From Sarcophilus harrisii (Eukaryota > Chordata > Mammalia > Dasyuromorphia > Dasyuridae): a stretch of 64,000 nucleotides of DNA. Below the pieces are notes generated by a model that saw only the letters and a list, made by a program, of their open reading frames with translations, was not told where the DNA came from and did no database searches. The first letter of the stretch is position 1. Every line of letters begins with the position of its first letter. The position numbers and the translations under genes were made by a program. Of this stretch, positions 34,130-48,506 are shown in pieces. The DNA lies in contig NC_045427.1 of the NCBI RefSeq assembly GCF_902635505.1, forward strand, positions 213,604,422 to 213,668,421. The letters are read 5' to 3'.

Positions 34130-35920
34130 CTGGGGATTCAGAAAAAAAAGGTCATTAGTTCAAGACAAGGAGGTAGGACATAGAAAGAGGGACACAGCAA
34201 CACAGAGAAAATGGGTACTGGGAGAAGCCAAGACCAGGAGGGAAGAGCAAGATAACACAATTATCTAAAGAGAGTCACAACTTAGAAAAGATTGACTGGA
34301 GACAAAAGTTGAGTGGGAGAGAAACTGTCTTACTACATGGTAAACAAAAAAAAGTATGAATCTAAATGGAGGAAGTTGGAGATAGATGTTTAAATTTTCT
34401 ATACAGAAACTAAGTTGCTAAGAATTGTTCCTGACCTAGAAATACAAAATAGTTTTGTTGGTCTCAAGGCAAACAATCACTTAAAAAAAGACTTTGGAGG
34501 ATGTAAGTTAACCAGATTTGGGAAGATGGCTAAAAATAATTCTCACGTTTTTAGACAAAAATGAAATTGTATTTCTCATTTCTAGGATTTTCCCCAATTC
34601 CAAAGTCATTAAATAAAAAATGTTTATGTGTGATCAGAATATTAAAGACAATATTAAAAAATTAAAAGAGATCATAGATATAGGTAGGTTTATTTTTAAC
34701 CAAACAAGGGATAGAGGCAATTACAAAAGAAAAACGATCATTTTGATTACATGAAATTAAAGTTTCTGGAAAAAGAAAATGAATGCTTCTAGGATAAGAA
34801 GGGAAGTAAAAGAAAGGGGGGAAAATATTTATAACAAATTTTGAGAAAAGGATCTGGTATCCAAGTTATATAGGCAGCTTAGAAATATATTTAAGGCCAA
34901 AAGCCGTTCCCCAATAGATAGTTGGTCAAAGGATATGAATAAACAAGTTCTCAAAAGAATTGCACACCATTTATAACCATACAAGCCATTAAGAAGAGAA
35001 ACGAAAAATAGCAAAACAAAATAAAACAAAACCTGAAGTCTCACACCACACCTAGCAAACTGACAAAGATAACAAAAGATAATAGTCAATGTCGTAGGGA
35101 CTGTGCAAAGAGAGGCATATTATATCAAGAAGGTCATTGATAGAGTGTCCATACACACCAAAATATTTGTAGTAGCATTTTTTTGTTTTGTGGTTGCAAA
35201 GAATGGAAATAAAGCAGCTGATCATCAAATGAGGAGCAGATAAAGAAAACTGCAGTAAATGAGTGTGATAAACACCGCTCTCCTATAAGAAACAATGAAA
35301 TGTAATGAAATACACAAAAAAACATGAAAAGCCAGAATCATTTGTTGCTAAGTGAAGCAAGCAGAGCCAAGAGAATAGTAAACATAATAACTATAACAAT
35401 ATAAATGAAAAGCAATATGACAAAATAACTGGAAGTGAATAATCGCAAAATTACAAAGAACAAGAAACCACTACCCACTCCTTTGCAGACATGGGCAATC
35501 TATAGGTCTGGCAACTGTCTGCAAATATTTTCAGTCTTTTTCCAATGTACTGATTGGTTTTGTTGATTTTTTTCCTTCTTCCTCTTTTTTCTTAAAAAAG
35601 TTTTCTTTGACATATGGAATGAATCTCTGGTTAGAAGGAAAAGTAGGGATACATAGAAAGAAATTTAGGTGATGTAAAAACAAAGGCAATTAATAACAAC
35701 ATATTCAAAAACATTAGTGTCTCTTTTGAACACACAAATGAGGACAAAGATTCTGATGCTTCAAACATCAGGCGTCACAAATCACAAAAGTTATATATGT
35801 AACATAAAACTTACCTCAGCATGGACAGAGTTGATGTGATATTTGACACCACTTTCTGACACAAACTCCTTCTCACACAGGAGGCACTTATATTTTCCAG
35901 CCACAAAGTCTCCCTATCTC

Positions 35921-35968
<48 letters not shown>

Positions 35969-38900
35969 ACACCAGTAGCTTCTAGGTAAATCGATGAACT
36001 TAGCACCAGTTTTAAGAATCAATCCCAATCAATAAAAGTAAGGGGAGAGTTGACCTTAGCAAAAGAGAAAAGGGTAAAGCATGATGGCAATGATTTAAGA
36101 CAAGGGACTGGCTCTGCTTTCAAAAACACCAAGAACACACATGCCTTAAAGCAGTTCTCCATCAAACCCTACTCCTACCTTCTATAAGCCTTGTTCTTTG
36201 TCTTTGCCATAAGAACCTCTAAGTGTTCCTATGTTTCTCGGTTTCTTCCCACTTTCATATTTAAAGTATTCTTGTTTTCCAAAAGGGGTCATACTTATTA
36301 CAGGTCCCTAATCTCAACTCTAGAAATGAAAATTTTTCCTTCTTTCCATTAAAATAACAAGGCAGTTGGAAAGCTTCACCTTGAAATTCACTATAATTTC
36401 TTTGGCTATTATGAGTACCCACAAAGAGCACCATCCACAACATTTAGTGTAGAGATTCTCTGCAACTTGACCAAAGTGAAAAACCTCTAACCACTTCTAG
36501 ACAGATCTTGCTTGGAGGTCTCTTAACTCTTGTGCCACTATGGACTAAGATTTCTCTCTCTTCCTGAAACTTCAAGTTTCCATAATGCTCATTTTACATG
36601 AGAAGCTGCTTCAGAATGGTCTGGAAAGAAATACCTTTTCAATATACAACCCATACAACGCATGGCTGTTGGTTGTAGGACACATAGGCAAAATATGAAA
36701 ACAGTTCAATGAGATGGATAATTGTTAGCCTAGCACCTTGTTCTATCTCCTAATCCCAGCCACCAACACAATTATGACTAATTTAGGGAATCTTCTCCAA
36801 TTTGGAATGGGACATAAGTTGATCCTGAAAAGAGGTCAGGTTTCAGTTTAGTTTCAGTCTGGGGCTCAGCATAGTCTAGCAAAACTGGATCCCTGGACTG
36901 GCCTTAGAACTAATATGATCTCCTCCATATTTTTCCAAAATGGAGATGATTTGTGGCTAGGCTAGACTTTTTAGGGATTTCTTGGACAACAGTTAATCTT
37001 CCCCCAAACCCAAATCACACTTGAAGCCCTGAGACAAGAAAGAACTGAAGATACCAGGATGACCAATAAACAAATGTTTAACTAAACTGAATTTTGTTCC
37101 ATGACAGATGATTTCAGACACAAGTATTTGGGCAATAGAATACAAATTAAATAAGTAAATAAAGTTACAAACCAATGTGCAAGTGCCCAGGTGAGCCTTG
37201 AGACCAGACACACTACTGTAGACAGATTCACAGCCCTGCAGGAAAAAAGAGGAAACTTAATTAATAGCACTCAAAAAGAAATTCTTTCCCAACAGCCTGA
37301 TGAAGTTATTGGCAGTCCAACATTGCAAAGAGTAGCATGGAGACTAATAAACAGCACCTCGAGCATAAGAGTTCTGAAATGATAGAAAATATGTTCACAT
37401 ACAAAATAAGCAACAAAGAAAATTAGGAAAAAGAAGGGATGAGAAGTAGAAAGCAAAGAATCACAGAATCTCAAGCTTTGGAAAGGAATTCACAAGTCAC
37501 CTAGTATAACCTAATTCTGATGATGAATTTCTATTCAGATCAGTATGTAACACTGACAAATAGGCATTCAGATTTTGATTGTGTGGGATACATAGGGAAC
37601 TCACTACTTCTCAAGTAAATCTATTCTATTCTAGCCAATTCTCAACACTAGTCTCTCAGAGATTAAATGAAACAAGTTTAAACGCCCTTCCATATTATAG
37701 CTCTTCAAATACTTGAACAGAGCCATTATGTCTTGGTAAGTACTCTCTCCTTTTATTCTTACTATCCAACTTCCCAAAAGCAACGTGATATATATGATAT
37801 AGTGAATGGCAACATAGCAGAGTGTACATAGTAACAGCTTTGTGAATTTAGCAAGACATAGATTCAAACCCTATCTCTGATATTATAAGTTACAAAACAA
37901 TGTGAAAACCATTTCATTTCTCTGAGTCTCAATTTCCTCATTTTTAAAGAGGAATACTTATAGTACCTACCTCACAGAGTTGTTGTGAGGCTCAAATGAC
38001 ATAATGTACATAAAGCTGTCTGCAAACTTGAAAGGGTTATATACATGTCAGTTATTTTTACATCGTCTCTAGTCCCTTTACCACCAAGGATACAAAAGGA
38101 GGCAAAAGACAGTCCCTGTCCCTAACGGAGCTTATAAACTAACAAGGTAGTCAACATGTAAATAAAATATACAGACAAGCTGCATACAGCATAAACAGGG
38201 AATAATTAACAGAGAGAAGGCACTAAAATTAAGAAGGTTAGGGAAAGCTTCCTACAGAAGATAAGATTTTAGTTGCAAGATAAAAAAAATCCAGGAAGGT
38301 CGTAGTTGGAGCAGAGGAGGAAGAGCATTCCAGGCATGGGGATCAGCCAGAGAAAATGTCCAAAGCCAAAAAATGAGGCTCCTATTGAAGGAACAACAAA
38401 GAGGGCAGTGTGACTAGATATGAAATGAAGAAGGGAGAAGAGGGAGTTCAAGGCATTTTTTTTTCCTATAAAATGAGACAAAGTTCTCAGCTAAAAGGGT
38501 AGGGGAAAAGAGATCCATGAGAAGTCTGAGGAAGGATGAGAAGGTTTGGAAGATCCATTGTGAAGGGTGGGATGGTAAGTTGAAAAGTCAGATACAGAAG
38601 GATTGCCTAGCCGCAAGGAGAGGTCAGCTGAGCTTTTGTAACATAAAATTGTAGTGGACCTAGTCAAAAACAGTTGAATGATTCTCTTCACCTTTGCTTG
38701 CCAGCATCTATGTAGGAGTGAAGATGTGATTGATGGGAATGATCCAAGGCTAAGGCTTGGCAAGGTATAATTGGTGGGGCTCAAGAAGAGGGAGACAATA
38801 TCGAGTTGAATTAATTCATCAGGAGGTCAAGATGGAGAGAATGACAAGTGCAGGGGAGATGAACTGCAAGAGAACCGAGGGATCAAAGGACTGGAATTTA

Positions 38901-41106
38901 TAGTAAGGACAAAGAATAGGGTAATAATAGAAAGAATATTATATAATTTGCTATCCTAAGATACTATGTCTCCCCCCCCCCAAAGTATTTTATTTTTCCA
39001 AATCCACACAAAAGACATTTACCAAAATTCATTTTTGAAAGATTTTGAATTTCAAATTTTTTTCCTCCTCTCCCTTATCTCCTCCCTCCCTAAGACAGCA
39101 AACAATTTGATATAGGTTAAACATGCACAATCCTTTTTAAACATATTTCCATATTTGTCATGTTGTACAAGAAAAATCAGCTCAAAAGGGAATAAACCAC
39201 AAGAAAAACTAAGCAAACAAACAAACTAAGATGAAAATACTATATTTTGATCCACATTGTTTCCACAGTCCTCTTTCTAGAGGCAGATGGCATCTTCCAT
39301 TCCAAATCTATTGGAAATGTCTGAAATCACCTGCTATGCTTTGTTTTTAATGACATCTAAGGTCAAGTTCATTTTTCAAATTGCCATGTCACACTACTGA
39401 GTAGGAGGTGAGCATAGTAAAATTCAACTACAAAAGTACCCATAAGTCACCATTATTTTCTTTTCCCTGGCACCAATGACCAAAAAGAAAAACAAAGAAT
39501 TCAGATGAAATAAATATTAAATGAATTTATTCTTCTAAATTTTTTTTTAAGAGTACAACCCAGCAAAATAACTGTATGGACATGTAGACATATATAATAT
39601 ATTATAACTTATACTTTAACATATTTTACATGTGTTGGTCAATCTGCCATCTGGGGGAAGGGGTAAGGGAAAGGAGGGGAAAAATTGGAACAAAAGATTT
39701 TGCAATTATCAATGCTGAAAAATTAATCATGCATATATCTTGTAAATAAAAAGCTATATAATAAAAATAAATAAAAGGAGATAATAATTCCAAAAAAAAA
39801 GTATAACCAGAGTTCATAGACTTTGTGATTTCTAATTTTCCCTAAAAAATCCAATGAAGGTGCTACTTGCTATCACATATACTGCAAAGCAGCTAAGAGA
39901 TTAGAAATGCTTAAGGCAAATTCTCACCATGATAAACAGAAAAATAAGGTTATTTTGAAATGAAAAGAAAACAACTATGATTTCTGTTTCTTTTGTGTGC
40001 TCTCCTGTACTCTCAAGAATACTATGCATACAGTAGACTATTAATAAATTCTAACTAAATAAATGGGAAAGAATAAATCACCTGGTTAGGACAATGAACA
40101 CGATGATACATCTTGATTTCTGATTTCCATTTGTAGAGTACTTCCTGGCTGAAGGTAGGTAGTCCAGGACGAGTATATTTCAACTACAAGTCAAAAACAT
40201 AGACAAATTCATACCTTGCCTAACATACTCCTAATATTACCCCAAGTTCCTTATGTTGACAAATATGGAAATTCCAGAGTCTTGCATAAAATAATAAGAA
40301 TGATAATGAGAATGTTTTATACTGTGCTTTAAAGTATGCAAGGCAATTTACTTTTATCCAGTTATCTGATCTTCACAACCCTGGGAAGTAGGAGTTCCTT
40401 TATTACTTCTATTTTACAAATGAGGAAACTAAAGGTGAAAGAGATTAAGAGATTTATCCAGGATCACACCATTAGTAAGTAAAGCCAAATTTGAACCTAA
40501 TTTGAACCAGCATTCTACCTTCTATGTGATCTAGGTGTCTTGATATGAGAAAATCCTCAAGTTCTTTAGGCAAGTGTAGTTTTGAAATTGATATTCACAA
40601 GACTAAGTTTTAGGATGATTTTTATAAAAATGAATTTATAAAATTATTAAATAAGAATTTAAACCCTACGCCTCATCTACACTTTGAAATAGTAAGTACT
40701 TGGCAAATATTTGCTAAAACTAAACTGAACCTGAAATCAAGGACAAGGTTTATTCCTTTTTTTTTTTTTGGCTGAGGCAATTGGGGTTAAATGACTTGTC
40801 CAGGGTCACACAGATTGGCAGTGTTAAATGTCAGGCCAGATTTGAACTCAGGTCCCTCCTGACTTCAGAGCTGGTGCTCTATTCACTGTGCCACTTAGCT
40901 GCCCCAAGGTGGTTTCCTCATTAATCTCGCTAGACCTCAGTTTCCTCCTCTGTAAAATAAGGTCAAACTAAATGACTTCTAAGGGCTTTTCTTTCTAGTA
41001 GTAAATTTATAATCCTATGCACTTTTGATATATGTACTATCAAAATAAATATACCACATAAGATGAGCTCTCAAGAAGTCCTCCATTAGAAAAGACTTCT
41101 GTATTC

Positions 41107-41155
<49 letters not shown>

Positions 41156-44100
41156 TATTATATATTCTCGGCTTGTAACAGTACCATTTATCATGCTAGA
41201 ATCATCAATTTAAAGATAGACAAGACCTTTGAGGGAAGTTATTAGGAAATGACATAAATGTATATTTTATCCTCATTAGAACAGAAACAAGTATAAGAAA
41301 TTAATTGAATATTTTAACTTATGTTTTTAAAATAGCACTTATTTTCAATTCAATAACTTGAAATAGATTCCTAGCCACTATTAAGTCAAGAAATTTTATT
41401 GTTTTTTTAAATCAGTGGAAAAGTATGTTTCAACTTCTGAAGTATGACCCTTTCATTAAAGGTTCTTCATTCTCCTTCAGTAGAAACCTGGACAAATTTA
41501 AGTTCTATTTAAACCGTTTATTCATACAATCACCTCCTTCTATTATATATTGTCCTTGCCTCCTATATAGATCTTTTTCTTAGGTGCTCCTTTCTTAGGT
41601 GATCTAAACATTCCATCTAGCTCCTATACTCTAACCTTTTATATCTATATCTAGATATAAAAAACTAGTAAACAAGTAACACAACAGATCAAACACTAAG
41701 CAAAAATCCAATTAGTGGCATTCATGGCTTTATTAGAACTACTCCATAGTTAAGAACTCCTAAGGGAAAGTACAAAATTTATTATCTAGTACTTACTCCA
41801 AGTTAAGATATCTAGAACTAGGCTAATTCCCAGAATGGAGATACATGTTTTCACTGGCATTGTATGGCAAAGACTTGCCAAAGTGAAGTCATTTTGCCAT
41901 AGTGAGCATAGCATTCCACAAGATTAGTTTGAATTTCAACTTCACCTTCCGGTCATCAGGAACCAAGTCCTGAAGCACCTTCTTCTTAGGCCACTCTTTA
42001 GCCAGTTCGGCATTGGCTAGCTCCTGCAAGTAGTATACAGCCACCTTAGCTGAACGCCTCTGCACACGACCCCCAGTACCAGTCTCCAAACTCAGCTCTC
42101 TTAAGCTCTCTGATCGGCCTGACTCTGGAAAGAAGGGCATCTGTAGGTAGGAGTCACAGGGAAAACCAGGTCTATTAAGCAATCTCAGTCGGAGACAGAA
42201 AAAAAGATTACAATATCCTCAATACCAAATAAACATATAACAGAACTCAGTAGCTATTGGTTTGTTAATTGCTGAGAAGGACTAACCCAATCAGTCTATA
42301 ATGCAATGCAAAAAAAGGAGTTGGTTCTTAAGTCAGTAAACATATTGGGCTAAAGACCAAGATATATTGTGGTAGAAGGGTGCCTTTTCTGATTGGCTCT
42401 GGAACACTGTCTACAAATAATAAAGTACCATAAGTCCTTCCCAATATGGCATTGGTCAAAGGTAGGGCTGATGTATTTGTGTACATATATATGTAAGGTA
42501 GGTATATCTTATATATCTACTTGCCTATCTACAAATATTATCTCTCTCAGTCTCTAAAAGACCATATCTACTTATTAAAAATATTCTATGTTCTGGCTTT
42601 TCAGATTTACTAATATTTTGGAGAATAAAACAAAACAAAACAAAAACATGCCAGAGTCAAAAAGAAAGAGAATTATTACACAGAATCTGGCAGGCAGTAC
42701 TCACAGGTCCATGTTCTGACCGCAGGTGATACATAAGTCCAGCTTTTGAGCCATAAGCCTTCCCACAATGGTGACACTTCAATGTCATCTTCTCCAGCTC
42801 TGCAGCTTCTTTGCCACATTTTCGGATGTGATACAAGTAGCCCATGATGCTTGTGAAGCTGCCAGAGCAACTCTAAACATGAGAAGGTCTAAAATCTTAT
42901 CTTATTCCCTTTGACACAATTCCCCAAATTCCACAACCTCAGTCCTTTTTTCTGACATTACAAGAACATGCCTTTCCAACAATCTCCATCCAACACAATC
43001 CTTCCTTAATCCCAGCTCAACTTCCACCCTAAGCCACAAAATGGCTACACGTAAAAAGAGAATTTGCTGTCCTGACTAAAAACTGTAGCTCTGTAGCGAT
43101 CTAGCCCAAATCAAATATCAAAATACAAATACAAAAATTTCAGTCCAGACTTCCTAAGAACCTTATGCTTAAATCCTCTCTATCCAATTCAATAAGAATA
43201 AGCCATCCCTGAAGTTTGGGTGGGGAAAAAACTTTGGAGGAGGAAGGAAATTGAAAGAAAAAAGCTGTTTTTATAAAGGGTTATACTAATGAGCAGGAGA
43301 TAGAAAAGAAACAACTTTATTTAGCTTGTGATAACTAAAGGGAACAGGAATTATCCTTGAGGGGAAGGGAGATGGAAGAGAAGGTGATTTTGGAGGATTT
43401 GAGAGTAGTATCCTCAAAATTCAGGGCAAGAGAAATTGTCCTCAGGCAGACAAAGAAGCATAGGGATCAAGAGGCCTCAGTCCAGAGAAGGTTCATACCT
43501 CCCGTGTGCACTTGAGCTTTCCCATCCTTTTTAGGACCTTTCGCAGACGCTCTCGTTCATTTGGCTCATCTAGCTCTCCCCCATCTTTCAGGATGGGCTG
43601 AAAAGCAACAGAAAATACAGGAAGATGAAACAATGGGCAAATATTAATTAATATTAGCTAAACAACAACGGTAGCTTGCATTTATATAGGGCTTTAAAAA
43701 ATTTCCTTTTTAGTCAGGGAAAAGAAAAAGGGGGAGAGGTGAGTGAGGCATTAAGTGCCTAAAGGAAAGAAATAAGGATAAGAAGATAGGTCAATGTGAG
43801 CTATAGGTTGTCTGAATCTCTAAACTTTTCTTTATTCTTCTAGCCAGAGAACATGATTTCTGAGCCCTGCCTTCACCCTGGACCAGTCATCATGAGTGTG
43901 TTAATTTACAGTAACATAGCCACTTTGGTTGAACTAGCTGTAGATTCAATCTCAGATTTTAGAGTTCAACACCCTCTAATTAAAAGTCTATCAGCTCATG
44001 CTGTTGTCCAAGCCTCATCCTCAAATATTTCCTTGGGACTCTCCCCACTCATCCTCACCACCCACCACCCCCACCAATCCAGACAAATGTCTAGACACCA

Positions 44101-46876
44101 CATGCTTTCCGCTGGCTCAGAAGAACAAATGAAGCTTTCTTACCAAATTATTATGGTCTGCCATGACATGGTACTTCATCCCTGCCAATGACCGAAGTTG
44201 CTTCCCACAGTGGTGACAGGTATACATCTCCTGAAAGATTAAAGAATTCCTCAGTCCCGTAAGTAAATAAAATTTAGCAATAATGCTCAGAAGAGAACTA
44301 GAGGAACACATATGCCACATCTGCTTAAATCTGCATATATGCCATTCCTCTAATCAACATATGCCAGGTACACATAATCCAAATTACTCACATATTGTCT
44401 GCTGGAGACAAGGAAAAAAGCAGCTCACTAATATGTATTTCCCGTGAAATTTAAGCTCCTTAAAGGCAGAGACTATTCTGTTTTTCTATCTCCATTGCTT
44501 CACACTTGGCTTGCTCCATGGTAGGAGTTTAATAAATGCTTGCTGAGCTTATCTGAATTGCCTAATATATTTACAGCAAGAGGCCTAGGGACATGAGTGC
44601 AACCATTTCAGTCTCATTCTCACCTGTCTGCAGTTTCCCATGTGCTTCTTTAGACCTTCTACTGTCTTTCTGACTACTGCCCGACAGGTTGGACAAGAAA
44701 CTCTGCCTTTATCCAGGATCTCCAGATACCACTGCTCCTCCGCACTGCCTGCAGAGGAAAGAAGAAATCACTTCACAGATCAATGAAAATTATTCCAGAG
44801 GATCATGTTGACAAGTAACTTCAACACTTCACAAAGACACATTCTGTTCACCAATGTGAGTACCCCTTGCATTGATTCATCTCTACTAGAGCAGAAAATC
44901 TTAACTATCCGGTGGCCAGCCTTATGTTGATTTGGTAACCTTTGCAAATTTAGCTCCACTAATCTTTGGAAGGGTTCATCACTGGGCCCATACTCATAGC
45001 TCTTAACAGTTTGGTAGACTATATCAGAGCCATAGCCTTTGAGAATACTGGGCAACTTCTAAACCAAGATAAGGCATTGAGATCTTTAGTGGAAGAATGG
45101 CAATTCAATAACTGCCTCATTACAAATATCCTGGGAAGGAAGAGATTGAGACACATGTAATATATAAAAGTGCTCCCCAGACCACTGATCTTTTTTCCAC
45201 CCTATCCCCCTGTCTAGAGGTACAATCCCTTTGGAGATGAACCCCGGTAACTGCTTCAGCAGGTACTACAACCCCTGTATGATTACAGAAAACCTGAAGA
45301 AAAAAGTTCTTGTCAAAAATTCCTTGGCAAAATTAAAAAGAAATGAAATTTTTTTTCAGGGAAAATGAAATTAAGCATATGCATTACTAAGCTCACTAAG
45401 GATCATAAGATCATTCTATCTGTATGCCCAGGACTCAGCACAACACTTTACATATAGTAAATGCATAATAAATATTCATTTATTTATTCAGACTACCAAA
45501 AGCTTCCAGGGACATACATACCTGCTGGATAACTTGGTGGATCCTTCCGGATATAACGGCTCTGGGTTTTGGAGACATGCTGAGCTCTAGGCCGCTGTTT
45601 CTTTCCTATTGCGAGAAATAGTTGAAATCCAAAATATCAATTTTGTTAGCCGCTATGTCTAACACCAAAAACCTTTTATCCATCTAAAAAGCTGACCCCC
45701 TTTGAAGTCATTGAAGAACCCAGAGACATAGTAAGGTAATCCAAAGGTGTTTTTCCATTTCTTAGAATGGAAGAATTTCAAAGAGCTAGAGGTTAAACAA
45801 AGATTTGAAAACCAGTATTGAGGCCTGCTTCTTTTCATCTCTGGAGGACGCAAATTTAGCATGAACCTTTGAAGAAAGGTACATGCCATTTCTTTTACCA
45901 GAAAGTTTCTGCTTCTTCTGAGGAAATTCTTCATAATCTTCATCTTCTTCTCCACTAGTCTTCCTCTTCCCTTTGCCTGATACTCCACCTGTAACTAAGG
46001 AAAAAATAGATGGCAGCTCAGCTAGAAGCTGAAGTCTAGATCTGCTACGAAGACATCCATTATATTTTCATGTAGTCAACACAAAAACTAGAAACTTCGC
46101 AAAGACATTTATATATTTCTAGGTAAATGTATGTATCTAACTCTTATATGAAGACCCACTGTATTCCTATCTTTCCTTCATTCACATCTGAGAGAAGGAC
46201 AGAAGTTACAGAATGCTACTCAGGCACAGCTATAAGTCAACATAAACAGTAGTTTGTTAATCCCTAAGATAAAGAACTAACAGAGATGACACCAGTTAAA
46301 TCTAATCATTGAAGCACTAAGGAGAATCAGGATTGCTGAGTAGAAAGTTTTATCATTATCATAGTACCCTGAGGTCATAACCTGGCACCAAAATCTTTCT
46401 GATAGGAATTGAGATATCCAAAATAAAAGTTTCGTAGACATGAAGAACAAAATATTATCAATCTCAGGTAACATAAAGCCCTACTATTATTTTGTTATGC
46501 CTAAGAAATACATGGCATTTTTAATTTTTTATAGGAATTTGCATTTATTAACTAGAAGCCAACTCCCTATCCAATAAGGAAGAATTATTCCTACAAGGGA
46601 TATAGAGTTCATACCTTCACCTTGGGGATGAGAAGTTGCTTTGATCCCTCTCATTTCCAACCAATAAGTCGGCTTTCGGATAGATGTACGACCACCATTC
46701 ACCAACTTTCGGGAAGAGGCAGAGAATGCTTCACTTTGGGAGTCATGGCCAGATGAAGTGCCCTGGAAACTGCTATCCCCTGTGGCACAATGGGTCCTGC
46801 TAGTAACACAATACAAAGAAAAGTACATGCCAAAGAGCAATGTTTCTAATTTTTTTTTGTTTTTAATTAATTTAAT

Positions 46877-46928
<52 letters not shown>

Positions 46929-48449
46929 CAATGAGAATATTCCTAAAGCAAAAGGATTCTATGAAGTCAGAGAATCAAGGAATATATTTCAAGTCAATCA
47001 AATAAACTTTAAAACAAAATTAATGAGATTCAATGATATACAATCACAATTATGGTATAAGATAATTGGGGGAAATGGCAAGCAACTGATGTCTATGGGA
47101 ATTTCTGGGATTAGGTGAAGGTCAAGTAAACTGGATAGAATAGAAAGCTATTTTAAGCTCCAGCTAAATTGAAAAAAATTCATTCTTTGAATCCAGAATC
47201 CAAGAGGAGTAAGGAAAAAATTGAGGAGTAGCCACAAGTGACAGAACAAAGAGAAGGCAATTTATGGTTCCTAAGCTGTCCCAATTCTCCTTAGATCCCG
47301 AGTTGTCAAATTGTATCATCATATTCAAAAGCATGTGGGATCTCATTATGAACACCTTCCTCCTATTGTGCTGAATTTTCACTGGCTGTCCCCTTTGCAT
47401 GCAACTCTTACATCATCTCCATTTCCTGGCATTCCTGGCTTTTAAAACTAAGCTAAACTCCTATAGAATAAACTTCTGTTAGTGACTTCCCTCTTGAGAT
47501 TATCTCCAAATTACCCCATATACATCCTGTTTTTATATAGTTGTTTCCATATTGGCTCTTCCATTACATAATGTATTTTTTGTCTTTCTTTGTATCCTCA
47601 ATGCTTACCATAGTGCTTCGCACAGAGTAAGTACTTAATGCATGTTAACTGATCGATATTTATCACATACTTCTTCATCACCTTTTGAGTGATCTGCAAA
47701 CTTAATTCCTCAGAAACAGATGTTTCATTACCCAGATATATGGCACCACTGAAATTGATGTTAAATATACGATCCTTTGTTTTCTTGAAGAGCTTAGTGT
47801 CACTGAAAGCACAACATAATTTTCCACAGACATTCTAGCCTATTCTCCTTCTGGTTAAACTCTGGGCCCAGTTCATGAATGAATCACATGCAGCATCTAT
47901 CCAAGATACATGTTCTATGGGTCATCTTCCCAACTACATTGCAATAGTCTGAAGAATAATAAACACACTTCATCCACTTGGCTTTTCCTGTGTGAGCAGT
48001 TAGGCTGACCTCTTCTGAGTGCTTATGAATCTAATCCTAATTTAGGGGGTTCTTTAATTTTCAGGACTGATAACAGTAAGTAAAATGTCAACCAATGGAA
48101 TGTGAAACTCCAAAACTATAATCTCAAAGGAAAAATACTGCAAACTGCCAGACAAAAACTATTCAAATATCAAGGTGCAACAGCCAGGATTAGCCAGGAT
48201 TACCCAGGATCTGGCAGCTTCTACAATAAAGGATCAGAGAGGCTGGAATACCATGTTGAGAAAGGCAATTGACCTACGGTTACAACTAAGAATTAACTAC
48301 TCAGCAAGAATGAGCACCATCTATCAGGGAAGGGGATGAAGCTTCAATGAAGAGACTTCTAATTGAAAAATCATTTCTATTGAAAAAAACAGAAAATTTA
48401 ATCTACAAATACAGGACTCAAGAGAACCATAAAAAGGTAAACAGGGTGG

Positions 48450-48506
<57 letters not shown>

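Noticed and set aside
41889-42182. Plus- and minus-strand frames around ZNF512 exon 10 as a separate small gene
   Set aside because: The minus frame is exon 10 plus intron read-through; exon borders and protein match explain it.
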